Shown in pieces: positions 1 to 8,402 of a stretch of 64,000 nt of DNA. Made by a program: the position numbers and the translations under genes. Source of the DNA: Streptomyces sp. CB02923 (GTDB lineage: Bacteria > Actinomycetota > Actinomycetes > Streptomycetales > Streptomycetaceae). The first letter of the stretch is position 1; the number at the start of each line of letters is the position of its first letter. Below the pieces are notes generated by a model. It ran no database searches. It was not told the DNA's origin and was given only the letters and a program-made list of their open reading frames with translations. The DNA is taken from NCBI RefSeq assembly GCF_001905005.1, contig NZ_LWKZ01000026.1, positions 644,063-708,062 on the forward strand. Direction: 5' to 3'.

Positions 1-203
1 CCAGCCGCCCGCCGTCACCGCGTCCCACGCCGACGGCGAGCCCGTCGGTCGTGATGCCCCGCGCGTACGCGCCGTCGGCCCGCAAGCAGCGCAGCAGTCG
101 TTCGGTCGTCACCACCATGCTGCTGATCACCGCGCCCGCCGTGCTGGCGGCCGCCGCGCTGCGTCCCCGTTCGTCCGGCTCGTCCGGGCGCCGTTCCTCG
201 TAG
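1..203 (+). CDS. Partial CDS, C-terminal end of an unidentified Arg/Pro/Ser-rich protein with one hydrophobic segment
   Basis: An open frame enters from the left edge and stops with TAG at 201-203, nine bases before the next start. It encodes a Pro/Ser/Arg-rich stretch, then a hydrophobic segment (TTMLLITAPAVLAAAAL), then a basic Ser/Arg tail. An internal ATG at 54-56 could instead start a 49-residue membrane peptide. The Shine-Dalgarno of the next gene overlaps its stop codon, as in a transcription unit. No family is recognised, and the frame could be non-coding. Confidence 0.4.
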   Translation, partial: SRPPSPRPTPTASPSVVMPRAYAPSARKQRSSRSVVTTMLLITAPAVLAAAALRPRSSGSSGRRSS

Positions 204-212
204 GAGGCCACC

Positions 213-971
213 TTGTCGGAATGGCTGGTACTGACCATCGCGATGGCGGCCGTCTGCGCCGTCGTCCTGAGCATCACGGTCCTCAAACATCGCCGCATCG
301 GCGAGGACGACGACCCGTCCGAAACACCCGATGTCATCGAGTACATGACGATGATGGTGGGGGTGGTGTACGCGATCGTCCTCGGCCTGGCCATCGCCGG
401 CGTCTGGGAGGCCCGCGGCGGCTCCGAGGACACCGTACGGAGCGAGGCACAGGCCCTGCACGAGGTCAGCGAGCGGGTCCGGGTCTACCCGGAGGCCACC
501 CGGGAGCGCATCCGCGCGGATGTCGACGCCTATGTCTCCCACGTCGTCCACAAGGAGTGGCCGGTCATGGCCGAGCAGGGGCAGGTCACCGAGCGGGGCA
601 GTGAACTGCTGGACAAGGTACGGGCCGACGTGACCGACTACCGGCCGCGCGACGACTACGAGGCGCAGTCCTACCAGCCCCTGCTCGACCAGGTCGCCGC
701 GGCGGACGCCGCCCGCAACGCGCGGGCGGACAGCATCGAACCGACCCTGCCGCCGGTGGTCTGGTTCGGGCTGATCACCGGTGCCGTGATCACCATCGGG
801 CTGATCTTCACGCTGCAGATCCGCCGGTCGGGCCGCGAGCTGCTGATGGCCGGTCTCTTCAGTGCCCTGATCGCCTTCCTGCTCTTCCTCGTATGGGACT
901 TCGACGCGCCGTTCAGCCGGGGCATCTCGACCTCGGCCGATCCGTTCACGGACCTCTTCCCGGGGTTGTGA
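213..971 (+). CDS. DUF4239-like integral membrane protein
   Basis: This is a 252-residue protein that starts at TTG, chosen because AGGAGG at 202-207 sits six bases upstream. It has a hydrophobic N-terminal helix (about 3-23), a second at 44-64, a soluble charged middle rich in Asp/Glu/Arg, then a helical hairpin of two membrane segments (about 180-205 and 209-230). Two N-terminal helices, a coiled soluble domain and two C-terminal helices match the bestrophin-like DUF4239 family of actinomycetes, whose function is unknown. It may be co-transcribed with the partial frame upstream. A strong inverted repeat follows the stop. Confidence 0.8.
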   Translation: MSEWLVLTIAMAAVCAVVLSITVLKHRRIGEDDDPSETPDVIEYMTMMVGVVYAIVLGLAIAGVWEARGGSEDTVRSEAQALHEVSERVRVYPEATRERIRADVDAYVSHVVHKEWPVMAEQGQVTERGSELLDKVRADVTDYRPRDDYEAQSYQPLLDQVAAADAARNARADSIEPTLPPVVWFGLITGAVITIGLIFTLQIRRSGRELLMAGLFSALIAFLLFLVWDFDAPFSRGISTSADPFTDLFPGL

Positions 972-991
972 GGCCCCCGTACGGGACGTGA

Positions 992-1041
992 GCGCCTGTG
1001 CCATGCCCCTGGCCGGGCGCCCGAAGTCATGGCACAGGCGC
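992..1041 (+). terminator. Perfect 14-bp inverted repeat after the DUF4239-like gene
   Basis: GCGCCTGTGCCATG at 992-1005 is perfectly complementary to 1028-1041 across a 22-base loop. There is no T-run, which is usual for Streptomyces terminators. It lies 20 bases after the stop of the upstream gene and about 180 bases before the phospholipase start. A role as a protein-binding palindrome cannot be excluded. Confidence 0.6.
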
Positions 1042-1219
1042 CGAACCCGGCGGGACGTCCATACGGCGGGGCATCCAACACCCACCCAACGGAGTGCGGT
1101 TACGGCCGCCCCCGGCCGTTCACTCCGCAGCCTGTTCAGCGTGCCCTCCCTGTGCTTCGATGCTGCGATCACCTGTTCGCACAGGGGCGGCAGAGCGGCG
1201 GAGAGACCGGGGTGGGCGC

Positions 1220-2140
1220 ATGGACCGGCGGGGTTTCCTTAAGGGAACAGCAGCGGTGTCGGCCGCGGGGGTGCTGGCGGGGGCCGGAAGCGGGCAGTCC
1301 GCCGCGGCGGGGCGTGCCGCGCCCGTCGGTGGCGTGGCCACGCGGGCCCGGCGGTCCGTCGCCGTACAGGACTGGATGTCGGCCCTCCCGGACGGTACGG
1401 CGATGCAGCGGCTCTCCGTCCCGGGCACGCACGACTCCGGGGCGCGGTACGGCGGCCCCTGGGTCGCCTGCCAGAACACCACCGTCGCGCAGCAGTTGGA
1501 CAGCGGTATCCGCTTCCTGGACGTACGCTGCCGGGCCGTCGACTCGGTGTTCGCGATCCACCACGGCGCGTTCTACCAGCAGCTGATGTTCGGCGACGTG
1601 CTGGTGGCGTGCCGGGCGTTCCTGCGGGCGCATCCGTCGGAGACCGTGCTGATGCGCGTCAAGCAGGAGTACTCCGAGGAGAGCGCGGCGGAGTTCCGGC
1701 GGATCTTCGACATCTATCTGGACGGCAAGGGCTGGCGTTCGCTGTTCCGGCTGGACGGTGCGCTGCCTACCCTCGGTCAGGCCCGGGGGAAGGTCGTGCT
1801 GCTGGCCGACTCCGACGGGCTGCCGGGCGTGCGGTATGCCGATCCGCGTGTCTTCGACGTCCAGGACGACTACATGGCCGAGCCGCTGCGCAAGTACCCG
1901 CTGGTCGAGGGGCAGTTCCGCAAGGCCGCCAAGGAACCCGGCAAGCTGTTCGTCAACTACGTCAGCACCGCGGCCCTGTTGCCGCCCCGCTCCAACGCGG
2001 ACCGGCTCAATCCGCAGGTGAAGAGTTTTCTGAACGGTGCGGAAGCGCGCGGCTGGACCGGGCTGGGCATCGTTCCGATGGACTTTCCCAACGAAGTGGG
2101 CCTGGCCGAGACGCTGATCCGGCACAACACAGGCGGGTGA
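1220..2140 (+). CDS. Secreted phosphatidylinositol-specific phospholipase C (PI-PLC X domain), Tat exported
   Basis: This 306-residue enzyme has an N-terminal twin-arginine signal (DRRGFLKG followed by an Ala/Gly-rich hydrophobic stretch to about residue 30), so it is probably exported folded. The PI-PLC X-type domain covers the rest. PGTHDSG carries the first catalytic His (71), and FAIHHG carries the second (114/115). The family cleaves PI or GPI-type glycerophospholipids into diacylglycerol and inositol phosphates. I chose ATG 1220 because the open frame upstream is not protein-like and the Tat motif begins there. No strong Shine-Dalgarno is visible. A second, unrelated PI-PLC lies 2.4 kb downstream. 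Confidence 0.85.
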   Translation: MDRRGFLKGTAAVSAAGVLAGAGSGQSAAAGRAAPVGGVATRARRSVAVQDWMSALPDGTAMQRLSVPGTHDSGARYGGPWVACQNTTVAQQLDSGIRFLDVRCRAVDSVFAIHHGAFYQQLMFGDVLVACRAFLRAHPSETVLMRVKQEYSEESAAEFRRIFDIYLDGKGWRSLFRLDGALPTLGQARGKVVLLADSDGLPGVRYADPRVFDVQDDYMAEPLRKYPLVEGQFRKAAKEPGKLFVNYVSTAALLPPRSNADRLNPQVKSFLNGAEARGWTGLGIVPMDFPNEVGLAETLIRHNTGG

Positions 2141-2203
2141 GCACGCGGATGCGACGACGTCGCGGCGGACGGCCCTGCGGGCGGCCACTGGGGTGGGCAG
2201 CCG

Positions 2204-3172
2204 TCAGATGGTGACGACGAGCTTGCCCCGGGGGTGGCCCTGCCGCAGGTGGTGGATGGCCGCTGGCGCCTCGGCGAGGGGGTAGGTGCGGTCGATGACC
2301 GGGGTGATCCGGTCCTTCTCGGCGAGGTCCTTCAGGGTCAGGAGGTCCTCGCGGCGGGCGAGGGAGACGAGGTTGCGGAGGTTCTGGGCGATGAGGGGAG
2401 AGAGGAGGACGGCCCGGAGGCCACGGCTCATACCGCCGAGGAAGCCGCTGCCGCCCTCGCCGCCGACGATGACGAGGGTGCCGCGTGGTGTGAGGGCCCG
2501 GCGGAGTACGGGCAGCGGCCGGAGTCCCGCGTTGTCGACGATGACGTCATGGCGGTGCGGGCTGCCGGTGATGTCCTCGCGCGTGTAGTCGATGACGTGG
2601 GCGGCGCCCAGGGACCGGACGAGGTCCGCGCCGGCCGGGCCGCAGACGCCGGTGACCTCGGCGCCGTACATCGTGGCGAGCTGGACGGCGTACGTTCCCA
2701 CGCCGCCGGACGCGCCGATGACCAGGACCCGCTGACCGGGCCGGGGGCGGGACGTGCCGCTGAGGGCCTGGAGGGCGGTCATGCCGGAGACGGGGAGGGC
2801 GGCGGCCTGCTCGAACGTGAGGTTGGCGGGCTTGGGCACCACCCTGTCGGCCTTGGCACGCGCGTACTCGGCGAAGGATCCCTCGCAGTTGCCGAACACC
2901 TCGTCCCCCGGCTCGAAGCCGGTCACCTTCGCCCCGACCGCCTCGACCCGCCCGGCCCCGTCCCAGCCCCGGACGGGGTTCCTGGGCTTGCGGAGTCCGA
3001 GGGCGACCCGGGCCACGTACGGCTTCCCTGTCATCAGGTGCCACACTTCGGGCCCCACACCGGCGGCACGGACCTCCACGAGCACCTCGTCGTCGCGCGG
3101 TACGGGACGGTCGATGTCACGCAGCTCCAGGAGATCCTCCGACCCGTACGCGTCCTGAACGATCGCCTTCAT
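2204..3172 (-). CDS. NAD(P)-dependent medium-chain alcohol dehydrogenase / quinone oxidoreductase
   Basis: This 322-residue zinc-independent MDR protein has an N-terminal GroES-like domain (DDEVLVEVRAAGV, RGWDGAGRVEAVG) and a Rossmann domain with the NADPH-binding loop VIGASGGVGTYAVQLA at about 145-160. The C-terminal segment (HLRQGHPRGKLVVTI) is typical of the quinone oxidoreductase/reticulon-4-interacting-like group. Such enzymes reduce quinones or enones with NADPH in the cytosol, and the substrate cannot be read here. Start ATG 3172 follows an AGAGGGG-type Shine-Dalgarno. It converges with the phospholipase gene and diverges from the protease gene. Confidence 0.85.
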   Translation of the reverse strand: MKAIVQDAYGSEDLLELRDIDRPVPRDDEVLVEVRAAGVGPEVWHLMTGKPYVARVALGLRKPRNPVRGWDGAGRVEAVGAKVTGFEPGDEVFGNCEGSFAEYARAKADRVVPKPANLTFEQAAALPVSGMTALQALSGTSRPRPGQRVLVIGASGGVGTYAVQLATMYGAEVTGVCGPAGADLVRSLGAAHVIDYTREDITGSPHRHDVIVDNAGLRPLPVLRRALTPRGTLVIVGGEGGSGFLGGMSRGLRAVLLSPLIAQNLRNLVSLARREDLLTLKDLAEKDRITPVIDRTYPLAEAPAAIHHLRQGHPRGKLVVTI

Positions 3173-3422
3173 GGCCGTGGCCCCTCTTTGCGGTTTCCGA
3201 CACCGGACAACCCGGGCTGCGCCGAGCACCCCGTTTGCTTCGAGCATCCCGAGGCATCAGACGTCTGGCCACATTCCTGAGTACGGTCCCGGGGCCGGGC
3301 GCCATGAGTTTTCCTACGGCGGACGCCCTACCGGACAACACCCCGGCGTCCGAGCGGCCGGAGGGCTCCGGCCCCGGGTTCCGGGCCCGGGTCCGGGCGG
3401 AAGGAGTCCCGTCCCGGAACCG

Positions 3423-3428
3423 TATGAT
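3423..3428 (+). promoter_or_regulatory. TATGAT -10 box for a probably leaderless protease transcript
   Basis: TATGAT ends six bases before the GTG start of the protease gene at 3435, which is the spacing expected if transcription begins at or beside the start codon. No clear Shine-Dalgarno stands at a normal distance and no convincing -35 is visible. Leaderless mRNAs are common in Streptomyces. Confidence 0.45.
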
Positions 3429-3434
3429 CTGCTG

Positions 3435-4493
3435 GTGAGTACGACCGGGCGCGGCCGCGCCCCACGGCCCCCGTCCCCGGGCGGGGCGCACAAGCGCCGC
3501 CGGACCGCCGCCCTCGGCCTCTGCGCGGCGCTCACCCTGACCTGCGCCGGCACGGTCCTGGCCGTACGGGCCTTCGCGCACGGCGGGTTCCTGGCGGCCG
3601 GTGACCCGGTCACGGGCTCGTACGCGCAGGGAGCGGCCGACGGTGACGCGGCAGCCGACGCGCTGCTCTCCGGGCCGTACACCGAACAACCCGGACCGCC
3701 GCGCGCCACCACCCGCGCCACCACCCGCGCGGCAGCGGACCCGCCGGCGGCAGCGGCAGCGGATCCGGCAGCAGACCCGGCACAGAAGCGGAAACCGCCC
3801 GGCCTCCCCGTCTCCCGCCCCCTCCAGGCCACCCCGGCAGCCGTCTCCCCCGCCGTCGGTCCGCTCTTCTCGCCCGGCGGCGACGGCGACGCCGACCATC
3901 ACTGCACCGCGAGCGTGGTGCACTCCGCGGCAGGCGACCTGGTCGTCACCGCGGCGCACTGCGTCTACGACGGCGGCTTCCGCACGAACCTGGTCTTCGC
4001 GCCCGGATACCACGACGGCGTTCTGCCGTACGGCGTCTGGGTGCCGTCCCGTATCGACATCGACCCGCGCTGGGCCGACGGCCGCGACGACGAGCACGAC
4101 GTGGCGTTCGTGCGGGTGCGCCGTCCGCACGGCACCGGGTCCGGCGAGCGGCGCGTCGAGGAGCTGACCGGCGCCGAGCGGATTCGTTTCTCCCCGCCCG
4201 GCGGCCTGCCGACCCTGACCGTCGGTTACCCCGACGACCGTGAGACGCCCGTCAGCTGCCGGAACACCACCACCCTCGTGCCCGGCCAGCTGCGCTTCGA
4301 CTGCGCCGGCTTCCCCAACGGCACCAGCGGCGGCCCGATGCTCACCGGCATCGACCCGGACACCGGCCTCGGTACGGTGACCGGCGTCATCGGCGGCCTG
4401 GACGACGGCGGTGACGACGAGACCTCGTACAGCAGCTGGTTCGGTCCGGACACCGCCGCCCTCTACCACCGCGCCGCCGGGGAACGGGCCTGA
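3435..4493 (+). CDS. Membrane-anchored or secreted trypsin-like serine protease
   Basis: This 352-residue protein has a basic N-terminus followed by a hydrophobic signal or anchor (about 24-48). A long Ala/Thr/Pro-rich linker follows, and then a chymotrypsin-fold domain of the V8/glutamyl-endopeptidase-like group. The triad is intact: TAAHC (His175), HDVAFV (Asp222) and NGTSGGPM (Ser298). A second Cys pair (SCRNTT, DCAGF) probably forms a disulfide. GTG 3435 was chosen because the frame upstream lacks protein character and a -10 box sits just before it. The enzyme should act outside the membrane; its substrate is unknown. Confidence 0.85.
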   Translation: MSTTGRGRAPRPPSPGGAHKRRRTAALGLCAALTLTCAGTVLAVRAFAHGGFLAAGDPVTGSYAQGAADGDAAADALLSGPYTEQPGPPRATTRATTRAAADPPAAAAADPAADPAQKRKPPGLPVSRPLQATPAAVSPAVGPLFSPGGDGDADHHCTASVVHSAAGDLVVTAAHCVYDGGFRTNLVFAPGYHDGVLPYGVWVPSRIDIDPRWADGRDDEHDVAFVRVRRPHGTGSGERRVEELTGAERIRFSPPGGLPTLTVGYPDDRETPVSCRNTTTLVPGQLRFDCAGFPNGTSGGPMLTGIDPDTGLGTVTGVIGGLDDGGDDETSYSSWFGPDTAALYHRAAGERA

Positions 4494-4513
4494 GGCGGCG
4501 CGGCCTGCAAGCC

Positions 4514-5548
4514 CTACGCGCCGCGCGGCACCACGGTCTTCAGGATCTGCGGCAGCGGGTACCAGTCGGCGGTCGCGATGCTGCCGTGGGCGGCGGCGAG
4601 CTGGTTCACCCGGGCGCGCGCCTCGGCCTCGGTGGGCTTGGTGCCGTCGATGACCGGGGGCACCTTGTGCGCGTCGGTCATGATCAGGAGGTAGTGGCGG
4701 CTGTCGTACCAGGCGGTGTCGACGCCGTCCTTCAGGTACGTCGCGGCGTCGCCGTCGAAGACCACGAACCAGGGGCGCAGCGCCGGGTCGGCGTACCGGG
4801 TGCGCGGGTCGCCCGCGGCCGCGCCGTGCACCGCCGGGAAGGCGGTGGACTGCGCGAGCTTGCCCTGGGCGGCGAGGTTCTTCAGGTGGATGGCGTACTC
4901 GCGGTCGGTCCACAGGTCGTCGAGGGGGTTCTTCTCCTCGACCGTGCCCGGTATGAGCTCGAAGAGGAACTTGCCGTTCAGCGCGGAGCGGGTGGGCCAG
5001 CCGTCCGCCCGTACGGCCTCGTCGAGGTCGCGGTGCCCGGCGGCCAGGTCTCCGGGCCCGTACACGGCGTCGCCCAGCCGGGAGCGGACCAGTGCGTCGA
5101 AGGCGGCCGGGCCGCGGCCGCCCTTGTCGTTGAAGCCGTCCTTCATCTCGACCTTGACCATGACGGGCCGGTGGCCGGGGTGGGCGTCGTGCCACGCCTT
5201 CATGTCGGCGAGGCAGCCGCCGAGGTCCTGGTCGCGCTTCTTGGTGCGCAGCTCGCCCGCGGTGGCGGCGTTCACGCAGTTGCTGTTGTTGCCGAACGGG
5301 TTGCTGTGCGAGACCCGCCAGGACTTGCCCAGCGCGTTGGTCCACACGTCCAGTTCGACGAGGCCCGCGCCGGAATCCAACGCGTCGGCGAGGTACGGGT
5401 ACTTGGTCTTCTCGTAGGCGTTGTGGACGCCGACGGACGTGGTGGCGCCGTACGACCCTGCGGGCTGTGCCGCTCCGGCCGGGGTCCCCACGGCCAGCAC
5501 CACCGCCGCAGCGACCGCCGCCGTTCCCGCACACCGTGTTCTGCTCAT
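4514..5548 (-). CDS. Secreted Ca2+-dependent PI-PLC-like phosphodiesterase
   Basis: This 344-residue protein has a Sec signal peptide (MSRTRCAGTA followed by an Ala/Val core, likely cleaved near residue 27). The body matches the Ca2+-dependent PI-phospholipase C family described in Streptomyces (PI-PLC1 type): VGVHNAYEK (His42), LVELDVWT, WRVSHSNP (His81), MVKVEMKDGF, and a conserved ending ADWYPLPQILKTV. The family hydrolyses phosphoinositides; activity here is inferred. It is not homologous over its length to the Tat-exported phospholipase at 1220-2140. Start ATG 5548 fits the signal peptide. It ends convergently with the protease gene, leaving only 20 bases between. Confidence 0.8.
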   Translation of the reverse strand: MSRTRCAGTAAVAAAVVLAVGTPAGAAQPAGSYGATTSVGVHNAYEKTKYPYLADALDSGAGLVELDVWTNALGKSWRVSHSNPFGNNSNCVNAATAGELRTKKRDQDLGGCLADMKAWHDAHPGHRPVMVKVEMKDGFNDKGGRGPAAFDALVRSRLGDAVYGPGDLAAGHRDLDEAVRADGWPTRSALNGKFLFELIPGTVEEKNPLDDLWTDREYAIHLKNLAAQGKLAQSTAFPAVHGAAAGDPRTRYADPALRPWFVVFDGDAATYLKDGVDTAWYDSRHYLLIMTDAHKVPPVIDGTKPTEAEARARVNQLAAAHGSIATADWYPLPQILKTVVPRGA

Positions 5549-5718
5549 GGCCCCCGCTTTCACTCCACTGGCCCCCCGGCAGCCCCCTGTGGCTCCGGAA
5601 TCACCAGCCCCTCCGGTCGAAGGAGCAGCGTACGGGAGTTGACGGATGGTCCGGCGGCCGGGTGGGTACGCGGGCCGGGAAACGCCGCGCCGGACGAGCA
5701 AACCAGGACAGGGAGAAG

Positions 5719-5784
5719 ATGTACGGCATCGTGGACACCGTGGACACACCTCTGCACGACACGACGTCCCGGGGGCGGCCATGA
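5719..5784 (+). CDS. Possible 21-residue leader peptide coupled to the endonuclease III-like gene
   Basis: A short frame starts at ATG 5719 directly after AGGGAGAAG. Its TGA (5782-5784) overlaps the ATG of the next gene as ATGA. The peptide MYGIVDTVDTPLHDTTSRGRP contains a small internal repeat (VDTVDT). The ribosome-binding site and start/stop overlap suggest translational coupling, but so small a frame could arise by chance. Confidence 0.35.
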   Translation: MYGIVDTVDTPLHDTTSRGRP

Positions 5785-6428
5785 GCAGTGACCGCGCCCG
5801 GGTACGGACCCTCCTCGACACCTACGGCCGGACCTACGCCGACGAGGCCGGTATCCGCCTGAAGGACACACCGCAGCCGCTGTACCAGCTGCTGGTCCTC
5901 TCCTGTCTGCTCAGTGCCCGCATCCAGGCCGACATCGCGGTGGCGGCGAGCGGCGCGCTGTCCAAGGCGGGGCTGCGGTCGGCGCGGCGCATGAGGGAAG
6001 CGACCTGGCAGCAGCGGGTGGATGCCCTCGGCGAGGGCGGATACCGCCGCTACGACGAGCGCACCGCGACCCAACTGGGGGACGGCGCGGAGCTGTTGCT
6101 CGACTCGTACGGCGGCGACCTGCGCCGGCTGCGGGACGCGGCGGACGGGGACACGGACCGGCTGCGCAAGCTGCTGCGCGAGGTTCCCGGCCTCGGGCCC
6201 GCCGGTGTCGACATCTTCCTCCGGGAGGCCCAGGCCGTGTGGCCGGAACTGGAACCGCACCTGGACGCCAAGGCGCTGCAGGGCGCGGAGCGCGCCGGGC
6301 TGCCGACCTCGCCCGACGCGCTCCTCAAGGCCGCCGGGAAGAAGACGGAACCTGCCGTGCTGGCGGCGGCGCTGGTGCGTGCGGCGCTCGACAAGAAGGG
6401 CGCGGAGGAAATCCGTAAGGCGAAGTGA
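5781..6428 (+). CDS. Endonuclease III-like helix-hairpin-helix protein lacking the catalytic lysine
   Basis: This 215-residue protein resembles the HhH-GPD DNA glycosylase fold. It has an N-terminal helical part (PLYQLLVLSCLLSARIQADIA) and a helix-hairpin-helix at about 135-150 (EVPGLGPAGVDIFLREA). In endonuclease III the hairpin reads GVGRKTA, where Lys is the nucleophile; here that position is not Lys and the following Asp motif is absent. The C-terminal Cys cluster for an iron-sulfur centre is also missing. It may bind DNA without classical lyase activity or be a divergent glycosylase. It overlaps a short upstream frame by ATGA. Confidence 0.7.
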   Translation: MSSDRARVRTLLDTYGRTYADEAGIRLKDTPQPLYQLLVLSCLLSARIQADIAVAASGALSKAGLRSARRMREATWQQRVDALGEGGYRRYDERTATQLGDGAELLLDSYGGDLRRLRDAADGDTDRLRKLLREVPGLGPAGVDIFLREAQAVWPELEPHLDAKALQGAERAGLPTSPDALLKAAGKKTEPAVLAAALVRAALDKKGAEEIRKAK

Positions 6429-6486
6429 GCGGCGGGGAAAGGGGCAGCGTCCGGAGGCCCCGGCCTTCTCGAAGGGACAGTGCCCG

Positions 6487-6519
6487 GCGGCCCCGCCCCT
6501 CTCGAAGGGCCGGGGCCGC
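6487..6519. terminator. Bidirectional terminator-like hairpin between convergent genes
   Basis: GCGGCCCCG at 6487-6495 pairs with CGGGGCCGC at 6511-6519. The stem continues inward (CCCT 6497-6500 with AGGG 6506-6509) across one mismatch to a five-base loop CTCGA. It lies between the endonuclease III-like gene and the convergent transketolase gene. Confidence 0.65.
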
Positions 6520-6533
6520 CGGACCGCGGGCGC

Positions 6534-8402
6534 TCACGGTGTCGACGTGAGCAGCCCCCTGGCCGTGGCCGCGATGGCCTGGGCGTCGATGCCCGCGGCC
6601 CGCAGCTGCTCCTCGGGGGGCGCCGACCCGGGCATGGTGCGGACCGCGAGCCGGGCCAGGCGCGGCACCGGGCGGCCGTCGGTGAAGGCGTCGAGCACCG
6701 CGTCGCCGAGGCCGCCCTCGGGGTGGTGGTCCTCCACAGTGATGAGCCGGCCGGTGACCTCGGCGGCCTCCCGCAGCGTGGGCAGGTCCACCGGCTTGAG
6801 GGAGTACAGGTCGATGACGCGGGCGGCCACGCCCTCGCCGGCCAGGGTGTCGGCGGCGCTCAGCGCCTCGTGGACGGTCACCCCGGCGGCCACGATGGTG
6901 ACGCGGTCCTCGGGAGTGGACCGCAGCGTCTTGCTGCCGCCGATCGGGAACTCCTCCGCCGGGCCGTAGATGACCGGGCTGTCGCCCCGGCTGGTCCGCA
7001 GGTAGCGGATGCCCGTGGCGTCGGCCATGGCGGCGGTCAGGCGGGCCGCCTGGTTGGCGTCGCACGGGTACAGGACGGTGCTGCCGTGCACCGCGCGGAA
7101 CGCGGCCAGGTCCTCCAGGCCCATCTGCGAGGGGCCGTCCTCGCCGATGGCGACGCCCGCGTGCGACCCGACGAGGTTGAGGTCGGCCCGGCTGACGGCG
7201 GCCATCCGGACGAAGTCGTAGGCGCGGCTGAGGAAGGCGGCGAAGGTGGTGGCGTACGGCACCCAGCCGCGTACCTGCATGCCGACCGCGGCGGCCACCA
7301 TCTGCTGCTCGGCGATGTAGCACTGGAAGTACCGGTCCGGGTGGGCGTCGCCGAACATCTGGGCGCGGGTGGAGTCGCCGACCTCGCCGTCCAGGGCGAC
7401 CACGTCGCCGCGGGCCGCGCCGAGCGCGGCGAGCGCCTCGCCGAAGGCGTTGCGGGTGGCGACCGCGTCGCCGACCTTGTAGTCCGGCAGCTCGGGCGCG
7501 CCGCCGCCGGTCCGCGGGCGCGGTGCGGCGTCGTGCGGCCGGTGCACGTCCACGTGCAGGTCACGGAGGCCGCCCAGCTCCTTGATTGCCTCTGCGGCGT
7601 CCTTGAGCGGCTTGCCGTGCTTGCCTTCCTGGTCGGCCACCTCACGCGCGCCCTGGCCCTTGCGGGTCTTCGCGATGATCGCGGTGGGCCGGTCGGTGGT
7701 GGCGGCCGCCTCGGCGTACGCGCGGTCCACGGCCGCCACGTCGTGGCCGTCCACCTCGATGGTGTGCCAGTCGAAGCTCTGGATGCGGCGTGCGTAGGCG
7801 TCCAGGTCCCAGCCGTGGCGGGTGGCTCCGCGCTGGCCGAGCCGGTTGACGTCGATGATCGCGGTGAGGTTCGCGAGCCGCTCGTACCCGGCGTGTTCGA
7901 ACGCCTCCCACATCGAGCCCTCGGCCATCTCGCTGTCGCCGCACACCACCCACACGCGGTACGGGACGCGGTCCAGGTCGCGGCCCGCCAGCGCGAGGCC
8001 GACGCCGATCGGCAGGCCCTGGCCCAGCGAGCCGGTGGCCACGTCCACCCAGGGGATGCGCGGGGTGGGGTGTCCCTCCAGCAGGCTGCCGTTCTTGCGG
8101 AAGGTCAGCAGCTGCTCGTCGGTGAGGGCCCCGGCCGCCTTGCCCATGGCGTACACCAGGGGCGAGGCGTGTCCCTTGGAGAAGACCAGGTGGTCGTTTC
8201 CGGGGTTCTCGGGGTCGGCGAAGTCGTAGCGCAGGTGCTCGTCGAGCAGGACCGCGCCCAGGTCGGCGGCGGACATCGAGGAGGTCGGGTGGCCGGAGCC
8301 GGCGGCGTCGGCGGCCCGTACGGAGTCGACGCGCAGCTGCTGTGCCAGCTCGCGCAGCCGGTCGTACCGGGTGTCGGCATCCGGGGCGTTCTGCGTGGTC
8401 AT
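6534..8402 (-). CDS. tkt: Transketolase
   Basis: This is a 622-residue protein with all three transketolase domains in one chain. The N-terminal TPP domain has GSGHPTSSMS (about 35-45), HLVFSKGHASP, and the TPP/Mg2+ motif beginning GDSEMAEGS in place of GDG. The pyrimidine domain has LDGEVGDST and CYIAEQQMV with the catalytic Glu. The C-terminal domain has LYSLKPVD and ITVEDHHPEGG. It moves two-carbon units between sugar phosphates in the pentose phosphate pathway. It is shorter than the housekeeping enzyme (about 690-700) and resembles the non-clustered or archaeal-like type. Its start overlaps the stop of the flavoprotein gene as TGATG, so the two are translationally coupled. Confidence 0.92.
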   Translation of the reverse strand: MTTQNAPDADTRYDRLRELAQQLRVDSVRAADAAGSGHPTSSMSAADLGAVLLDEHLRYDFADPENPGNDHLVFSKGHASPLVYAMGKAAGALTDEQLLTFRKNGSLLEGHPTPRIPWVDVATGSLGQGLPIGVGLALAGRDLDRVPYRVWVVCGDSEMAEGSMWEAFEHAGYERLANLTAIIDVNRLGQRGATRHGWDLDAYARRIQSFDWHTIEVDGHDVAAVDRAYAEAAATTDRPTAIIAKTRKGQGAREVADQEGKHGKPLKDAAEAIKELGGLRDLHVDVHRPHDAAPRPRTGGGAPELPDYKVGDAVATRNAFGEALAALGAARGDVVALDGEVGDSTRAQMFGDAHPDRYFQCYIAEQQMVAAAVGMQVRGWVPYATTFAAFLSRAYDFVRMAAVSRADLNLVGSHAGVAIGEDGPSQMGLEDLAAFRAVHGSTVLYPCDANQAARLTAAMADATGIRYLRTSRGDSPVIYGPAEEFPIGGSKTLRSTPEDRVTIVAAGVTVHEALSAADTLAGEGVAARVIDLYSLKPVDLPTLREAAEVTGRLITVEDHHPEGGLGDAVLDAFTDGRPVPRLARLAVRTMPGSAPPEEQLRAAGIDAQAIAATARGLLTSTP

